NCBI GenBank assembly: GCA_002077065.1
Contig: NAJO01000055.1
Coordinates: 124,001-188,000 of the forward strand
Length of the DNA stretch: 64,000 bases
Direction: 5' to 3'
Source of the DNA: Cryoendolithus antarcticus
Lineage: Eukaryota; Ascomycota; Dothideomycetes; Cladosporiales; Cladosporiaceae
Shown one piece after another: positions 10,583 through 20,812 of this stretch. The position numbers were made by a program, and so were the translations under genes. Position 1 is the first letter of the stretch. Every line of letters starts with the position of its first letter. The notes beneath the pieces are model-generated. The model was not told where the DNA came from. It worked only from the letters and a program-made list of their open reading frames with translations, and did no database searches.

Positions 10583-11986
10583 TCAAATCATCACTCTCCT
10601 CAGACAGCTCGTTCCGCCGAGCAATCGCCGACCAGTGACGGCATCTCGGCCGGCACCACTTTCCCATTTGCCTTCTCGACTACCACCTCCCTCCTCGACC
10701 CAACCTTTCGCGCCTTCCTCTTCCTCAGCACTGCCTTCCATGAATGCCTCTTGTCGTGGATGCGTGCCGTCAACCCACTTGTGTATGCACGTGTAGCAGT
10801 ACACGTACCCACTTTGGGAGGCGGTTGCAGTCTGTATCGATGAGGAGCAGATAGGGCAGAGTGACGTGGTGTTAGGTGAGTCTGCAGTCGCGTGCGTGGG
10901 AGCTGAGACCGTAAGGATGGGCAAGTGAGTCAGACTGGAGATCGGCGGTCCATCGACACCAGAGTCGCGGCGCGACAAGGGTTCGCCAGGCTTCTCGTTC
11001 GCACCATCTACTGCAGCTGGGGTCTTTGTCTGCACTGATAGTTTAGACGCAGTCGGCGGAGGCAAGTCCAGTCCTTGGTTTGCCCGACGTGACAGCTGTT
11101 GCGCGAAGTCTGAATTGTGCCACCACTCTAAGAACTTGAGTGCGAATATAGACGTAGGCAGCAAGATCTTCAGACTCGCGAACAGTCGCGGCATAACAGT
11201 CTCAGTCATCAAGCGTGGGCTGAAAAGCGAATTCGTCTGTCCAGGTCTCGCACCAGCTCTAGGCGCCTTCGTTTGCGACGCAAGATCGATCGCTCGGTAA
11301 TCTGCTGCATTCATCCTGCGTATGCGACACCCAATAAGCCATAGCCAGGGCGAGTGATGCTTCGTGCCGTCGAAGAGGTATGCCATGTTGAACGCTAGCA
11401 TCGAAAAGTAGTACGCTGCATTCAGGGATGGGTATATCTTCCGCAAGAACCACTTATAGACCCACATCACCCTTTGCTTGAGCGTTCCTTCTGCAGGATA
11501 CCTGTCCCGATCTTGGTAGGAAGGCCCAAGCAAGTTCACACCAGCAGCATGTATATCATACGACTCGTCCAGCTTCCGCTTAATGTACGGCAGGCCCACC
11601 ATAACAGCCAGATTCTTCCACACATCGCTGCTGCGCAGTTTCAGCGTCTCCCTGACCTCCGCTGGTGCTCCGAGCTGTGCCCTGGGGATCTCGCCGCCTT
11701 TGATGCGCAGTACGCGCTCGCGCTTGAGACCATAGAAGTTCTCTGTGAAGCCCCCGCCATGTGTGCTCAGGAAGTGGCGCTCCACAAGCAGCGAGAGCAG
11801 CGCATAAAGCTCGTCGAAAGAGTTCAGCACTCGTAGAAGGTACCGAGGATTGCGGTGGGTCGCTATGGCCAGCAGGTAGCGGAGCGACGGCGGTATGAGC
11901 CCGTTGAGTTGCTGTTCGGAGAGCAGCTCGAAGAGAGACGGCTTCTGTTCGTCGAGACCGCCGGTCAGGGCGGTCATGAACTCCAT
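10583..11986 (-). CDS. PEX12: Peroxin-12, peroxisomal RING E3 ligase component
   Basis: Single exon, 467 aa. Pex12 is an integral peroxisomal membrane protein that with Pex2 and Pex10 forms the RING ubiquitin-ligase complex that recycles the import receptor Pex5. The N-terminus matches the family (PSLFELLSEQQL, then PSLRYLL). The middle has KWFLRKIYPSLNAAYY and hydrophobic segments near YYFSMLAFNMAYLF and ILLPTSIFALKFLEWW. The C-terminal degenerate RING shows CPIC followed by CYTCIHKWV, with missing Cys positions as is normal for Pex12. The C-terminal extension is Glu/Gly-rich. The promoter (about 230 bp) is shared with DAD1 on the opposite strand. Confidence 0.93.
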   Translation of the reverse strand: MEFMTALTGGLDEQKPSLFELLSEQQLNGLIPPSLRYLLAIATHRNPRYLLRVLNSFDELYALLSLLVERHFLSTHGGGFTENFYGLKRERVLRIKGGEIPRAQLGAPAEVRETLKLRSSDVWKNLAVMVGLPYIKRKLDESYDIHAAGVNLLGPSYQDRDRYPAEGTLKQRVMWVYKWFLRKIYPSLNAAYYFSMLAFNMAYLFDGTKHHSPWLWLIGCRIRRMNAADYRAIDLASQTKAPRAGARPGQTNSLFSPRLMTETVMPRLFASLKILLPTSIFALKFLEWWHNSDFAQQLSRRANQGLDLPPPTASKLSVQTKTPAAVDGANEKPGEPLSRRDSGVDGPPISSLTHLPILTVSAPTHATADSPNTTSLCPICSSSIQTATASQSGYVYCYTCIHKWVDGTHPRQEAFMEGSAEEEEGAKGWVEEGGGSREGKWESGAGRDAVTGRRLLGGTSCLRRVMI

Positions 11987-12219
11987 CGTTGTGGCGTGTC
12001 GCCTTCAGACACTTCAGGGGGTTATCATGAGTCCATGGGGAGGTTGATGTACTTTGTAGCATTTGGAGTGTCTGTCACGCAGATGCTCTGCCCTAGAACG
12101 GGCCTCGGCCCACGAGTCGGCGCGTTTCAACGCGTCTTCCACTACCGCAAGACGATCTACTTTGGATTACCTCTCTGGCATCTCAACGGATCGCTTGAGC
12201 TCGCACACAACGGGTCGCA

Positions 12220-12537
12220 ATGGCTACGACAAACGGTGCACCGCCAGAGCAATCACTGTTTGAACAGCAACGCGAGCAGCTGCTTGGCGACGTGGCAGCG
12301 AGCCTCGAAAACGTGCTTCAGAACATCAACAAGCTAAATCGCAGTCTGGAAGGCGTGATAGCGGTAAGATGGGCGAAGGGCGCTGATAGGAATAGAGACT
12401 AATGCGCCAATCAGGTTGGCAACGAGTTTGGACAAGTCGAGGGATTGTGGTCACAATTCGAAAACGTGATGTCGAAAGAGCCCGAGCCGCCCAGGGAAGA
12501 GGCGAAAGAGGGCACGGAAGTTGAGAAAGCTCCATGA
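12220..12537 (+). CDS. DAD1: DASH complex subunit DAD1
   Basis: Two exons, 12220-12363 and 12415-12537, with a 51-nt intron; 88 aa. Dad1 is a subunit of the DASH/Dam1 ring that couples kinetochores to spindle microtubules. The family block [24 protein letters not shown] is visible across the first exon, here cut to its helical core [10 protein letters not shown] and [16 protein letters not shown]. Exon 2 holds [16 protein letters not shown], also characteristic. The tail is acidic. It is divergent from PEX12. Confidence 0.93.
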
Positions 12538-12932
12538 GCGGGCAAGATGAGCTTCAGCATTTCTCGCAGAGCGGGATGTTGCATGAACTACTCTCCACAT
12601 TCGGTCGCTATCCCACCAGCTGTCCTCGATCCCTGATCTAGGCCATCTGCCCACCGGTAACCCCCACTGGACTGAAGAGACTCTCGCTCAATGGACGACA
12701 TGACCTGATGAAGATGCCCTTCCATGACCGCCTAACGCCGTGTGGACCCCAAGAGATACCTCTTCACCCCCTTCATCAACATCCTCAAATATCCAAGATC
12801 CCTCACGAGCGTCGACACACCCTCGATCTCATCTGTCGGAACACATCACACGTCAACGAAAGCTACTCTCCCCAACAATAAGCCAACTCACAGCACGCGA
12901 CTCAGCCAGGAGTCTACGAAACCAGAGCTAGA
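12538..12932. other. Intergenic between convergent DAD1 and RHO4
   Basis: About 395 bp that must hold the two 3' untranslated regions and terminators. I see no coding signal. Confidence 0.5.
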
Positions 12933-13845
12933 TCAGAGGATACTGCAGTTCCTACTTTTCTTCTTCCGCGACGGCATCATTTGCCCGCCAGGTCTTGACG
13001 AGGAGTTCTTCTCGTCTGCGAATGTGTCATCCTGGCCTCGCACTGCGATGTCGATGGCTGTGTCGAAGATCTCGTGGACACCGGTCATCTCCTTCGAGGA
13101 GCACTCCATGTACAATGCGCCCATCTTGGTCGCCACGGCTTTGCCTTGTTGTTGCGTCACGGGCGTGAGACCTTGGGTCTTGAGAAGCTCGATGCAAGTT
13201 CGCTTATTCCGGAGATCTGACTTGAGGCCGCAGAGGATTATGGGCGTTGTTGGGCAGAAGTGGAGGACTTCGGGGTACCACTGCGGATTGTCAGTACAGC
13301 GTCGATGGAGATTCGCTTTGCGCAACGTACCTTGTCCAGCACATTTTCCAGCGAGTTCGGGCAGTCAATCGCAAAGCACACGAACAGCAGATCTGTCTCC
13401 GGGTACGACAGCGGCCTCAATCGATCATACTCCTCCTGTCCAGCTGTATCCCAAAGCGCCAACTCCACGCCCTTCCCGCTTGGCTTGTGCTCGACATGTG
13501 TGATGTAGTTCTCGAAGACTGTGGGAACATATTTCTGCGCAGCTAATCAGCCTCTCCGTTCCTACATTCCCCTTCTGAAGCTACTGTACTCACCTCCGGG
13601 AACACTCCCTGGCTATAGCTGATCAAGAGACATGTCTTGCCGCATCCTCCATCGCCCACCACAACGAACTTCTTGCTGTACTCTGGCGGCGCCGTGATGT
13701 TCGTTCCCGCGCTGCCGGCTGCACTACTGCCGTCCGATCCTCGTGTACTGCGTCTGTTGTAGCTGTCCGCGCGACGGGATGTAAGTGATCGGCCAGACGT
13801 CTTGCGATTGAGATTGTCGTAGTTTTGCACTGCTTGGACAGACAT
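12933..13845 (-). CDS. RHO4: Rho-family GTPase, Rho4-type
   Basis: Three exons, 13845-13594, 13534-13331 and 13280-12933, all phase 0, introns 59 and 50 nt; 267 aa. Visible GTPase motifs are GDGGCGKT (P-loop), YVPTVFENY (switch I), [13 protein letters not shown] (switch II), LKSDLR in the guanine-specificity position, and CSSK. It ends in a polybasic stretch and the CAAX box CSIL for geranylgeranylation. The Ser/Arg-rich N-terminal extension of about 65 residues before the P-loop is the hallmark of Rho4, which acts in septation and cell-wall integrity in filamentous fungi. The [17 protein letters not shown] stretch spans the second splice and supports it. Confidence 0.93.
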
Positions 13846-14345
13846 CGTGGCGCTGTCGCCAATGAGTATCAATGAGGTGGGGCTGTATGGATGCGTGGTT
13901 GTTGGGGAGGTAATGAGGAATGCTTGGGATTGTTAGTAGCGAGTGTGGGTGGTGTCGAGTGGTGGTATGCGAATCTTGGGTAGGAAGCGCGATCTTCGGC
14001 CAAACACTTTGGTTGCTACTAGCAACGGCGCGGCACGGCATCTTCGACGTGTACTCTGCTTCTATCGCATTGCTTCAGCTATAGATTGTGGATCTGCTAC
14101 ACCAATGAGCAGACTGCTCTAGAGATCCTGTGACCACATGCAGCCTTCGGTCAAGCACATTGTTTGGGGCGACATGGTGTCGGGAAGAAGCGGCGCATCG
14201 TGATTACCGCGCAAGATCGGACCGCCAAGATCATAAAGGTGACTTCATCTCGACTTTAGCAGTCGTACTTCTACTCCTACACTATGAGTGATTAGACGAT
14301 TCGACTTCCATCTACGCGTTCCACTGTCGGCGCTACGCCAGTGCG
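13846..14345. other. Divergent promoter region RHO4 / RNase P protein
   Basis: 500 bp between two divergent starts. C/T-rich stretches on the minus strand fit an RHO4 leader. I see no additional gene. Confidence 0.5.
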
Positions 14346-14924
14346 ATGGCGACCAGGCAGTTGAACGCTCGCGCAGCCTATTTAGCCGGCGCTTCCGATG
14401 CACTCTCAATTGATAGTCCCGTGGTATCTGCGCACATGCACATGGTAAGGGAAGGCCTCGACAGCAGTATGAAGCCCGTCCGGGGAAGTATTTGCGCGGC
14501 ATGTGGGCGTGTGCTCGTGCCTGGCCTGTCTTGCGATCAGGTCAAAGGGCCCTCAAAGCGCACGAGGGCAGATCGCTCAAGACGTTCAACGGTCGAGACG
14601 AAGCGCGTTCAATGCACGACTTGCGGCACTAAGCAATTAATGCGTTGCAACCTGCGTAAGCGATCCTTACGTCCTGAGAAATCAGATACCATGGAGCGAC
14701 CCGCGACAATGTTGGCAGTGCCCGCAGGCAAGCCGATTGAGGTGGAAGAGAAGCCTCTACAGTCCACAGCGCTACCTCTCAAGAGTACATCAGCGGCACC
14801 GGTGGCTCGCAAGAAGTCTCGGGCTAAGAATGTCGGCTTACAAGCACTACTCGACAAGTCTAGGACAGAGTCCGCGAAGCCAGCAGGGTTTGGGCTGGAT
14901 CTCATGGACTTTATGAAAACCTGA
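14346..14924 (+). CDS. RNase P/MRP Rpr2/Rpp21/Snm1-domain protein
   Basis: Single exon, 192 aa. The N-terminal helix (RQLNARAAYLAGASDAL) matches the start of the Rpr2/Rpp21/Snm1 family. It is followed by two zinc-ribbon half sites, CAACG near residue 50 and CTTCG near residue 91. The intervening basic region contains VLVPG. These proteins are subunits of nuclear RNase P (tRNA 5' processing) or RNase MRP (rRNA processing). The length and Ala/Lys-rich tail fit a fungal Snm1-like member, but I cannot separate Rpr2 from Snm1 by eye. The gene is convergent with the next one, only 139 bp apart. Confidence 0.85.
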   Translation: MATRQLNARAAYLAGASDALSIDSPVVSAHMHMVREGLDSSMKPVRGSICAACGRVLVPGLSCDQVKGPSKRTRADRSRRSTVETKRVQCTTCGTKQLMRCNLRKRSLRPEKSDTMERPATMLAVPAGKPIEVEEKPLQSTALPLKSTSAAPVARKKSRAKNVGLQALLDKSRTESAKPAGFGLDLMDFMKT

Positions 14925-15063
14925 AAACCGTCACCGCCCACCCGCAACTGGTACCGTAGTCGACCTGACCATCAGAGTCCACGAGTCAGCTCTCACGCAG
15001 TCCTGGACATTGCAACTCAGGCCGCGACAGCATAGCCATCTTTCTGCCACAGGAGCACAACAT

Positions 15064-15844
15064 TCAAGCATCGTCGCTGGCTGCCTCAACCCCGCCAGTC
15101 TCCTCGGCTTCGTCATCTCCAGCGACCTCGCCGGCTTCCTCAACTTCGCCAGTCTCCTCGGCTCCGTCAGCCTCACCAACCTCGCCAGCTCCGTCAGCCT
15201 CGCCGAGTCCCTCGATCTCGCCAGATTCTTCAGCTCCGCCAGCTTCCTCAATCTCGCCAGCCTCTCCAGCCTCGCCAGCTCCCTCAATCTCACCAGTCTC
15301 CTCAATCTCGTCAACTTCTCCCGCGCCGTCAACTTCTTCAGCGCCGCCGGCAATCTCCTCGGGCACCTCTTCGTCCGCCTCGCCTTCTTCGGGCACCGGG
15401 CTATCCTTCTTGCTCTTCTTCGACTTGACGACCTTCCTCGGCGGCGCCGCCTCATCATCTTCGCCGTCGGCGGCAGCTGGCGCAAACAGTCAGTATCAGA
15501 GTGACGACCAAGATCTCGCTGGTCATGTATCTCACCCTTACGCTTCCTCCCCTTCGCTTTCTGCACAGGCGCCGCGATCGCGTCGTCGGCATTGCCATTG
15601 TCACCGGACGCTTTGAGAGCCTTATAGAGCTTCTGGTAGGCGGCTTGGGCGCTGCCGGGGTCGGTGTAGCCGCCTAGCTGTATGAACTTCTGCATGTTGA
15701 TCTGCAGGTATTAGATTTGTAAAGGGCCGCGATGTGGCAGTGAGGGACGAGGCTTACCTTCGGCTTGCCGTCGAGGCACTTGAACATGATCGGGAGGAGG
15801 GTGTGCTGGCGTGTTGTGAGGGTGGGTCCTTTGGTGGCTGTCAT
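15064..15844 (-). CDS. Myb-like small nuclear protein, paralogue A (long acidic tail)
   Basis: Exons 15844-15758, 15701-15536 and 15476-15064 (introns 56 and 59 nt, phases 0 and 1); 221 aa. Exon 1 carries LTTRQHTLL and FKCLDGKPK. Exon 2 carries INMQKFIQLGGYTDPGSAQ then YQKLYKALKAS and a basic patch GRKRK. Exon 3 begins with acidic and lysine residues (KSKKSKK) and then runs into about 100 residues of Glu/Gly/Ala repeats of the GEIEEAGE kind. The architecture is the same as the four tandem genes at 21.2-24.2 kb. It resembles the fungal Myb_DNA-bind_8 type domain (recalled, not searched). Probably a chromatin or DNA-binding protein (inference). A CACGTG lies at 16043-16048, 199 bp upstream. Confidence 0.8.
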
Positions 15845-16319
15845 GGTTGTGGTGGTGTGGGGTGGACGGAGAAGGTGTAGGTGTGTTGAGGGATTTGATG
15901 ATGGATGGTAAGAGGTGTTGTGTGTGCAGAGTGGTATGATGTGGTCAGAAGAGGTTGAGTTTAGACTAGGTATTGAGTAGGCAGAAGAGCAGGATGTGGT
16001 AGGAGGAAGTTGAGCTCAGATGAGGGATTGGAGCTGTGCGTGCACGTGCTATTTAATGGCAAGTCTCACTCCAACTGATGAAGTGCTCTGGGCTCTCAGC
16101 TGCCAGTCAGTGATGAAGAGCTCAGTCGACTGTCCCACGCACACAGCTGACAACCTCACAGCCTACTCCATCACCGCACGACTTCGTCGCCGACGTCCTC
16201 ACGTCTTACTCGTCCTTCTCTCCTTTTATATCAGTCCCCTCTCCATCGCCTCCCTCACGCTCCCCATCATCAGCAACCTTGACCGCCTTCCTCCCCCTCC
16301 CCTTTCTAACACCTGAAGC
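15845..16319. other. Paralogue A upstream region
   Basis: About 475 bp. It holds a TG-rich stretch near 15840-15930, a CACGTG at 16043-16048 and C/T-rich DNA at 16140-16300. I see no separate gene. Confidence 0.5.
16043..16048. promoter_or_regulatory. CACGTG upstream of paralogue A
   Basis: Palindromic E-box, a bHLH or Cbf1-type site, 199 bp before the A start. It is matched by similar sites before C, D and E. Binding is inference. Confidence 0.4.
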
Positions 16320-16560
16320 CTACTGCTTCTTAGCTGGCGTCGCGCTTTCATCTCCCTCCTCCGCGTTACCGTCATCATCACTACCTGAGAGATTTCGTCA
16401 GTACCTCGCGTCAATTTCACAATACCAAAACGTGGGGCTCACCCTCGCGCTTCTTCCCCGCCCCTTTCTTAGCCGGCGACGCAGTCTCCCCACCATCACC
16501 GTCGGCACCGCCACCGCCGTACAGGCTTGCATGATTGCCAAACCTCTCCGTCCAGATCTC
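16320..16560 (-). pseudogene. Possible tail of a sixth Myb-like paralogue, or C-terminal extension of the cyclophilin
   Basis: Downstream of the cyclophilin TGA, in the same frame, 16560-16443 stays open. It encodes a Gly/Asp-rich then basic stretch with SPAKKGAGKKRE, then reaches a GTGAGC donor. A 58-nt intron (16442-16385, ending CTCAG) leads in phase 1 to GSDDDGNAEEGDESATPAKKQ-type residues and TAG at 16320-16322. The order basic patch, phase-1 intron, acidic and lysine tail is exactly that of exons 2-3 in the neighbouring Myb-like paralogues. It may be a relic of a deleted paralogue or now part of the cyclophilin transcript. Seen: frame and splice sites. Inferred: homology. Confidence 0.5.
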
Positions 16561-17052
16561 TCATCTCTCATCGGCCAACGGATTCGCATGCACAACCACC
16601 CTCTCAATCATCACCTTCTCCAGCGGCCTGTTCTTCTTATCCACAGCAATCCCCTCAATAGCATCCAACGTCTCCCACCCCTCCAACACTCGTCCAAAAA
16701 CACAATTCTTCCCATCCAAATGCCTCGCCTCGCCATACGTCACAAAGAACTGACTCCCATTTGTCCCTGCCCCCTTGTTCGCCATACTCAGCATGCCGCG
16801 CTTATCGTGTCGGAGAGCCGAGCGAATCTCGTCCTCGAATGGCGCACCGTAGATGGAGGGGTTGTCCTTGACAGTGCCGGAAGCTGGCGAGCCGCCTTGC
16901 AGCATGAAGGAGGGGATGCTGCGGTGGAAGGGAGAGGAGTCGTAGGCGGAAGAGGCGCAGAGGGCGAGGAAGTTGTAGGTTGTTTTTGGGCAGGCGGTGC
17001 AGAAGAGCTCGAGTTTGAGGGGGCCGTGGGTGGTGTGCAGGGTGACGGACAT
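16561..17052 (-). CDS. cyp10: Cyclophilin, peptidyl-prolyl isomerase-like 3
   Basis: 163 aa in one uninterrupted frame, the usual PPIL3/Cyp10 length. It starts MSVTLHTTHGPLKLE. It shows the isomerase core FHRSIPSFMLQGG (catalytic Arg and Phe), GMLSMANKGAGTNGSQFF, HLDGKNCVFGRV, and the terminal VHANPL typical of this subfamily, which associates with the spliceosome. The frame stops at TGA (16561-16563) after a short tail. However, the same frame continues without stop for 39 more codons and then across a clean intron (see next entry). A 54-nt intron from 16579 to 16526 (weak GTTGGC donor) would remove the stop and give a 206-aa protein. Confidence 0.9.
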   Translation of the reverse strand: MSVTLHTTHGPLKLELFCTACPKTTYNFLALCASSAYDSSPFHRSIPSFMLQGGSPASGTVKDNPSIYGAPFEDEIRSALRHDKRGMLSMANKGAGTNGSQFFVTYGEARHLDGKNCVFGRVLEGWETLDAIEGIAVDKKNRPLEKVMIERVVVHANPLADER

Positions 17053-17716
17053 GGTTGTTGTGATGATCTGGTCGAGTACATGTCAGGGAGTGGCTTGAGC
17101 GCGACTCAGGCGCATACACCTCGACCGTCTTCCTAAAGAGCAATTACCAGATGGGAGCATGTGAAAGCCAAAAGATAAGGTTCTCGGTACCGGCTGCCGT
17201 ACAGCCACTGCGGTCACTTTCTCAGCCACAGCGCGTGGAGTACAGCTGCCGATCTCGACCCCAATCCGAGTCGATGGCGCGCCTGGAGCTGAGAGCGCAA
17301 CCAGCTACATCCAGGTTACCCGGACGGACATCAGAACAGACCAAGATCCGGCTGACAGTACGACATACCCCCGCCAACATCGCTATACTAATGAAGGATC
17401 AAAACATGAACCGATCATCACTCTGACCGCACTCATATCTACGCCCCATCGCTCCAGCAAGCCTCATTACTACATCACTACATTTGCGAGCCAGCGCATA
17501 GCACACGGGAGCCTTACCGGTTGCTGGACGCGGACTGCGGACTGCGGACCACGACTAACAGCGTTGACGGCAATCCTGGCAACACGGCAAGCGCAATAGC
17601 AGACGCTTCAACAAGCTGGACCACGGGCTCTCATTGATATACCCTCATTCACTTCTACCCGGGCTGGCGCCCTCCCACTTGCTTGCGCCCAATGCGGGCT
17701 GAGCCGCTCATACTAG
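17053..17716. other. Divergent promoter region cyclophilin / arrestin-like gene
   Basis: About 660 bp between two divergent starts. Open frames are short and featureless. A short tandem of GCGGACTGCGGACTGCGGACC is near 17528-17548. No gene is supported. Confidence 0.5.
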
Positions 17717-19040
17717 ATGGCGGCATTAGTACGGGTCTCGGGCAACCCAAACAGCAACTTCCTCGTCGGCTACCCGGGCATATCCGCGACACTCGTGAGC
17801 CCTGTCCTGAACCCATGATATGCTCAGGACACCCCACTGACAATCATGGCAGCCCCGAATAGAAGGCCGCGTCGAGATCCGCCCCGGCTCCGGCACAACC
17901 CAACCCGTCAACATCTCCGTCGTAACAGTATGCCTCCAACGCCGCGAATCCATCCACCCCGCAGCCGACTCCCTAGTCCGCGCCCACGTCTCCTCGTCGC
18001 GCAAAGAAATCACAGACATAGTCGGCAAAGAGATGCTGCTCTACCGCAGTCCTTCAGGCCGGGACTCCGAGGCCATAATGCTCATGGACTTACCGTTCGT
18101 GATCTTCATTCCGTATGGGCGAGGAGGAGAGGAGATCGCGAGACGGGTGCCGCCAGCAAGTCTGCAGCTGGATAAGAGGACTGTGGAAACATATTATGAA
18201 CTGGTCGTGACGGTGCAGCATGGGCATTCGGATCCGCAGAAGAAGTACGCCTTTCCGGTGCCAATATCGCGCTATGATACATTGTCGACGTTCGGGATGT
18301 ACAACAGACCCGAAAGCGCAGAGAGGGTCACGGATCATCTTGTGACGCTGGGGATCAGTCTGCCGAGGTGGAGCTACGGACCTCTGGACCCGGTATCGGT
18401 GTACATCAAGCTCTCACCGAACCCGGACTGGATGAGCAAGGCGAAGCGAGTGACGATTTCGTCGATCAGCGTGGGGATCGAGGAGGAGATCATATATAAT
18501 CATGAAGGCGATGAGCCGACGAGAAAGATCAATACGTTGGCAAAGCAACGGCAGACAGTAGGTGTACGAATGCCAGAGGCTGGGTACTTCACGAATCTGG
18601 GTCTGGTCTTTCCTGCACGAGAGCTGCGAGATAATGAAGGCGTGCTGCCGAGAGGGAAGCGAGAGTACCCCATGTACGCCGTTTCGGGCTTCACGACCAC
18701 AGGCACGCTATACAAGATCGAGTACTACCTCTTCGTCAAAGTGAGCTGCCCTCACCCTCCAGGACGCTTCCCCATGCTTACTGACCATCACTCCCAGGCC
18801 AAGCTCTCCTCCGCCCGCGACATACTCCTCCGACAGCCGATCGTCGTCTGTCCTTTCGACCACGCCGGCTGCAAGGAGGAAATGGAAGCCATCGAGCAGG
18901 CTGCCAAGGACGCCGCACATATAAGTCCCGACAACCCGATGTTGCCTGCAAAGACGATCATCAAGGCCAGTGATCCGGCTGGGTTGCGAGCGCTTGGCAT
19001 TGCGGTTGTGGGCGGGACGAGGAAGCCATTGATCGAGTGA
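17717..19040 (+). CDS. Arrestin-like domain protein
   Basis: Exons 17717-17794, 17853-18740 and 18798-19040, introns 58 and 57 nt, all phase 0; 402 aa. The beta-rich sequence opens with VRVSGNPNSNFLVGYPGISATL and runs through IEGRVEIRPGSG, consistent with an N-terminal arrestin sandwich. The C-terminal sandwich follows around residues 140-340 (YYELVVTVQHG, RVTISSISVGIEEEI, YKIEYYLFVK). Fungal alpha-arrestins act as ubiquitin-ligase adaptors in endocytosis and signalling. I see no PPxY motif, so a Rsp5-adaptor role is not shown. Assigned by fold-like pattern, not by a diagnostic motif. Confidence 0.75.
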
Positions 19041-19997
19041 GATCGCTACAGATCAGGCATCAGGAGTGTACTTCAATGATGGCAAAGCAAGACTGGCAGG
19101 GCTATTGCGCGGCAAGCGGCCCCTACACGCGACCCCGAACGCATCGGGCATGTTCCATGGACCGCGACTAATGTAGGCTTAAGCAGCGGTGCGCAGGAGA
19201 ACGGTGCCGAGCCGACCGCTGATCAGAATTATCGAGCTTTTGACTCGCCGTCTGCGGAATCCGCGGCGAGTATGGAAGCGCGCCACGTGAGGCACACCAG
19301 GAGGGAGAGAATGACGAGAGTGATTTTGGACGGATACCCAGGTGCGCTTATAATCGATCGAGCGTTCCCGCCTGGAGTTTGGCGCTGCATGAGTTCGGCA
19401 CTGCTTTGTGTAAGATGGAGGAGGTAGTCTGGTGAGACGAAGAATTCGACGACAGAGCTTGGCATCTGAGCTTAATGCTACATGACATCAATCTTTACAC
19501 GCCTCAGTTCTGCTCGAATGCTTCTCGTGGCATAGCCATGCAGAAGCTGAATTGACATTTGGCCTGCTCGACGAATGCTATCACGATCTCGCTGACAAGC
19601 TCGCAGTCGCAGTGGGGTTGCCTCCCAGTACCACGGACAGTACAAAGTCTACCCAACACAACGAATAGCAACACCACCAATTCCACTGACCCAGCCCACA
19701 CGATCCAGTTCGCCTTGCGCGAATGGCGCACCTCACTCGTGTGTACTCTCTTCCTCTTCCTCAATTTCATCTCGTTGGTCATCGCAAGACTGCTGCGGTC
19801 TTGTCCAATCCTTCTTGTATCGCAAATGCCACGCTCTCTCAACGAGGAGTACATAACACTGCACTGCATGAACCGACTTCAAGCCCATCCGCAGAGGAAG
19901 GTCGAGTTTCATCCGCCCTAAGAAGCGCCGATTAACGATGCCAACCGAGAGTATGTCCTGCAGCATGGTAGTCTAGGAACAGCAGTGTGCAGGCTGT
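19041..19997. other. Intergenic, no confident gene
   Basis: About 950 bp. Open frames on both strands at 19504-19921 each contain one hydrophobic stretch, but they overlap antisense and match no family I know. I do not call either. Confidence 0.4.
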
Positions 19998-20812
19998 GTG
20001 AAGTATGCTCAGTGTGTCGGAAACCTACAACGCACTCCTGAAGCGCAGTGCGCGGAGCCACAATCCCCATCGTCTAGCACGTACTCGGCCTGGCGGTCTC
20101 GCAGCCTGTCCCCAAAATCTGCAGCGTCTGCAGAGAGGTGTAAGAACGCGAAGTTCACCAAGAACAAACGCAAGAGCCGAGACATGGTGAGTCCCTCTTG
20201 TTTCTACAATGGTAATCGCACAACCTGAAGCTTTGCTGATTGCGGATGTTTTGGCAGAGAGGCAGCCACCGAATTATCACCTCCGCGCGCCACAGCGATG
20301 CCAAGGCCTTCGCGAAGAACTGGAGCAAGGCCTCGCGCAGAAAGGTCATCATCGGCCGTTCCACACAACGCACGGCCCTGCTGAATTGCTACCCGATTAG
20401 CAGCTACGGCACTTTCAGCAGTCCAGGCGCCTCTTTTGTCTCCCCTAGCGCTTCCGACCCAGGCGACAGCGGCCGAAGCAGCCCAGACTACATCCTCGGT
20501 GCTACAGGCCAGGTCATCGCCCTGTACGATAGCGGCGTCTTCATGCCTGCCAGCGCTCCGTCGAGCCCACTTGACCGTCGTGCGAGCACCCTGACGCTTT
20601 GGAGCCGGACTGCGAGGATGTTGAGAGGCTCTGGGGAGACTGAGGATGAGGAGGCGGTGGTCGGCATCTTGAGCAGAAACGAGTATCCGCAGGACGTTAC
20701 GAAGTGGATATTCCTGACGTGGGCGGCGTGGTATGTGTTGCTGCTTGTGATGGCTGTGGGGTTGTGCTGGGTGGGGACTGTGTCTGTTGGTGGAGATGAG
20801 AGAGGGATCTAG
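19998..20812 (+). CDS. Hypothetical single-pass membrane protein
   Basis: Two exons, 19998-20186 and 20258-20812, joined in phase 0 across a 71-nt intron with a GCTGAT branch-like site; 247 aa. The N-terminal part is basic and Ser/Arg-rich. The middle is disordered with Ser/Pro/Gly runs (SSPGASFVSPSASDPGDS). An acidic patch (ETEDEEAVV) precedes one C-terminal transmembrane helix (IFLTWAAWYVLLLVMAVGLCW) near residues 215-238. The cytosolic side is probably the large N-terminal part. I do not recognise a family. The start is uncertain because other short exons could lie upstream. Confidence 0.55.

Noticed and set aside
19504..19921. Two overlapping antisense frames each with a hydrophobic stretch
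   Set aside because: Mutually antisense, no motif, no splice support; either could be chance.
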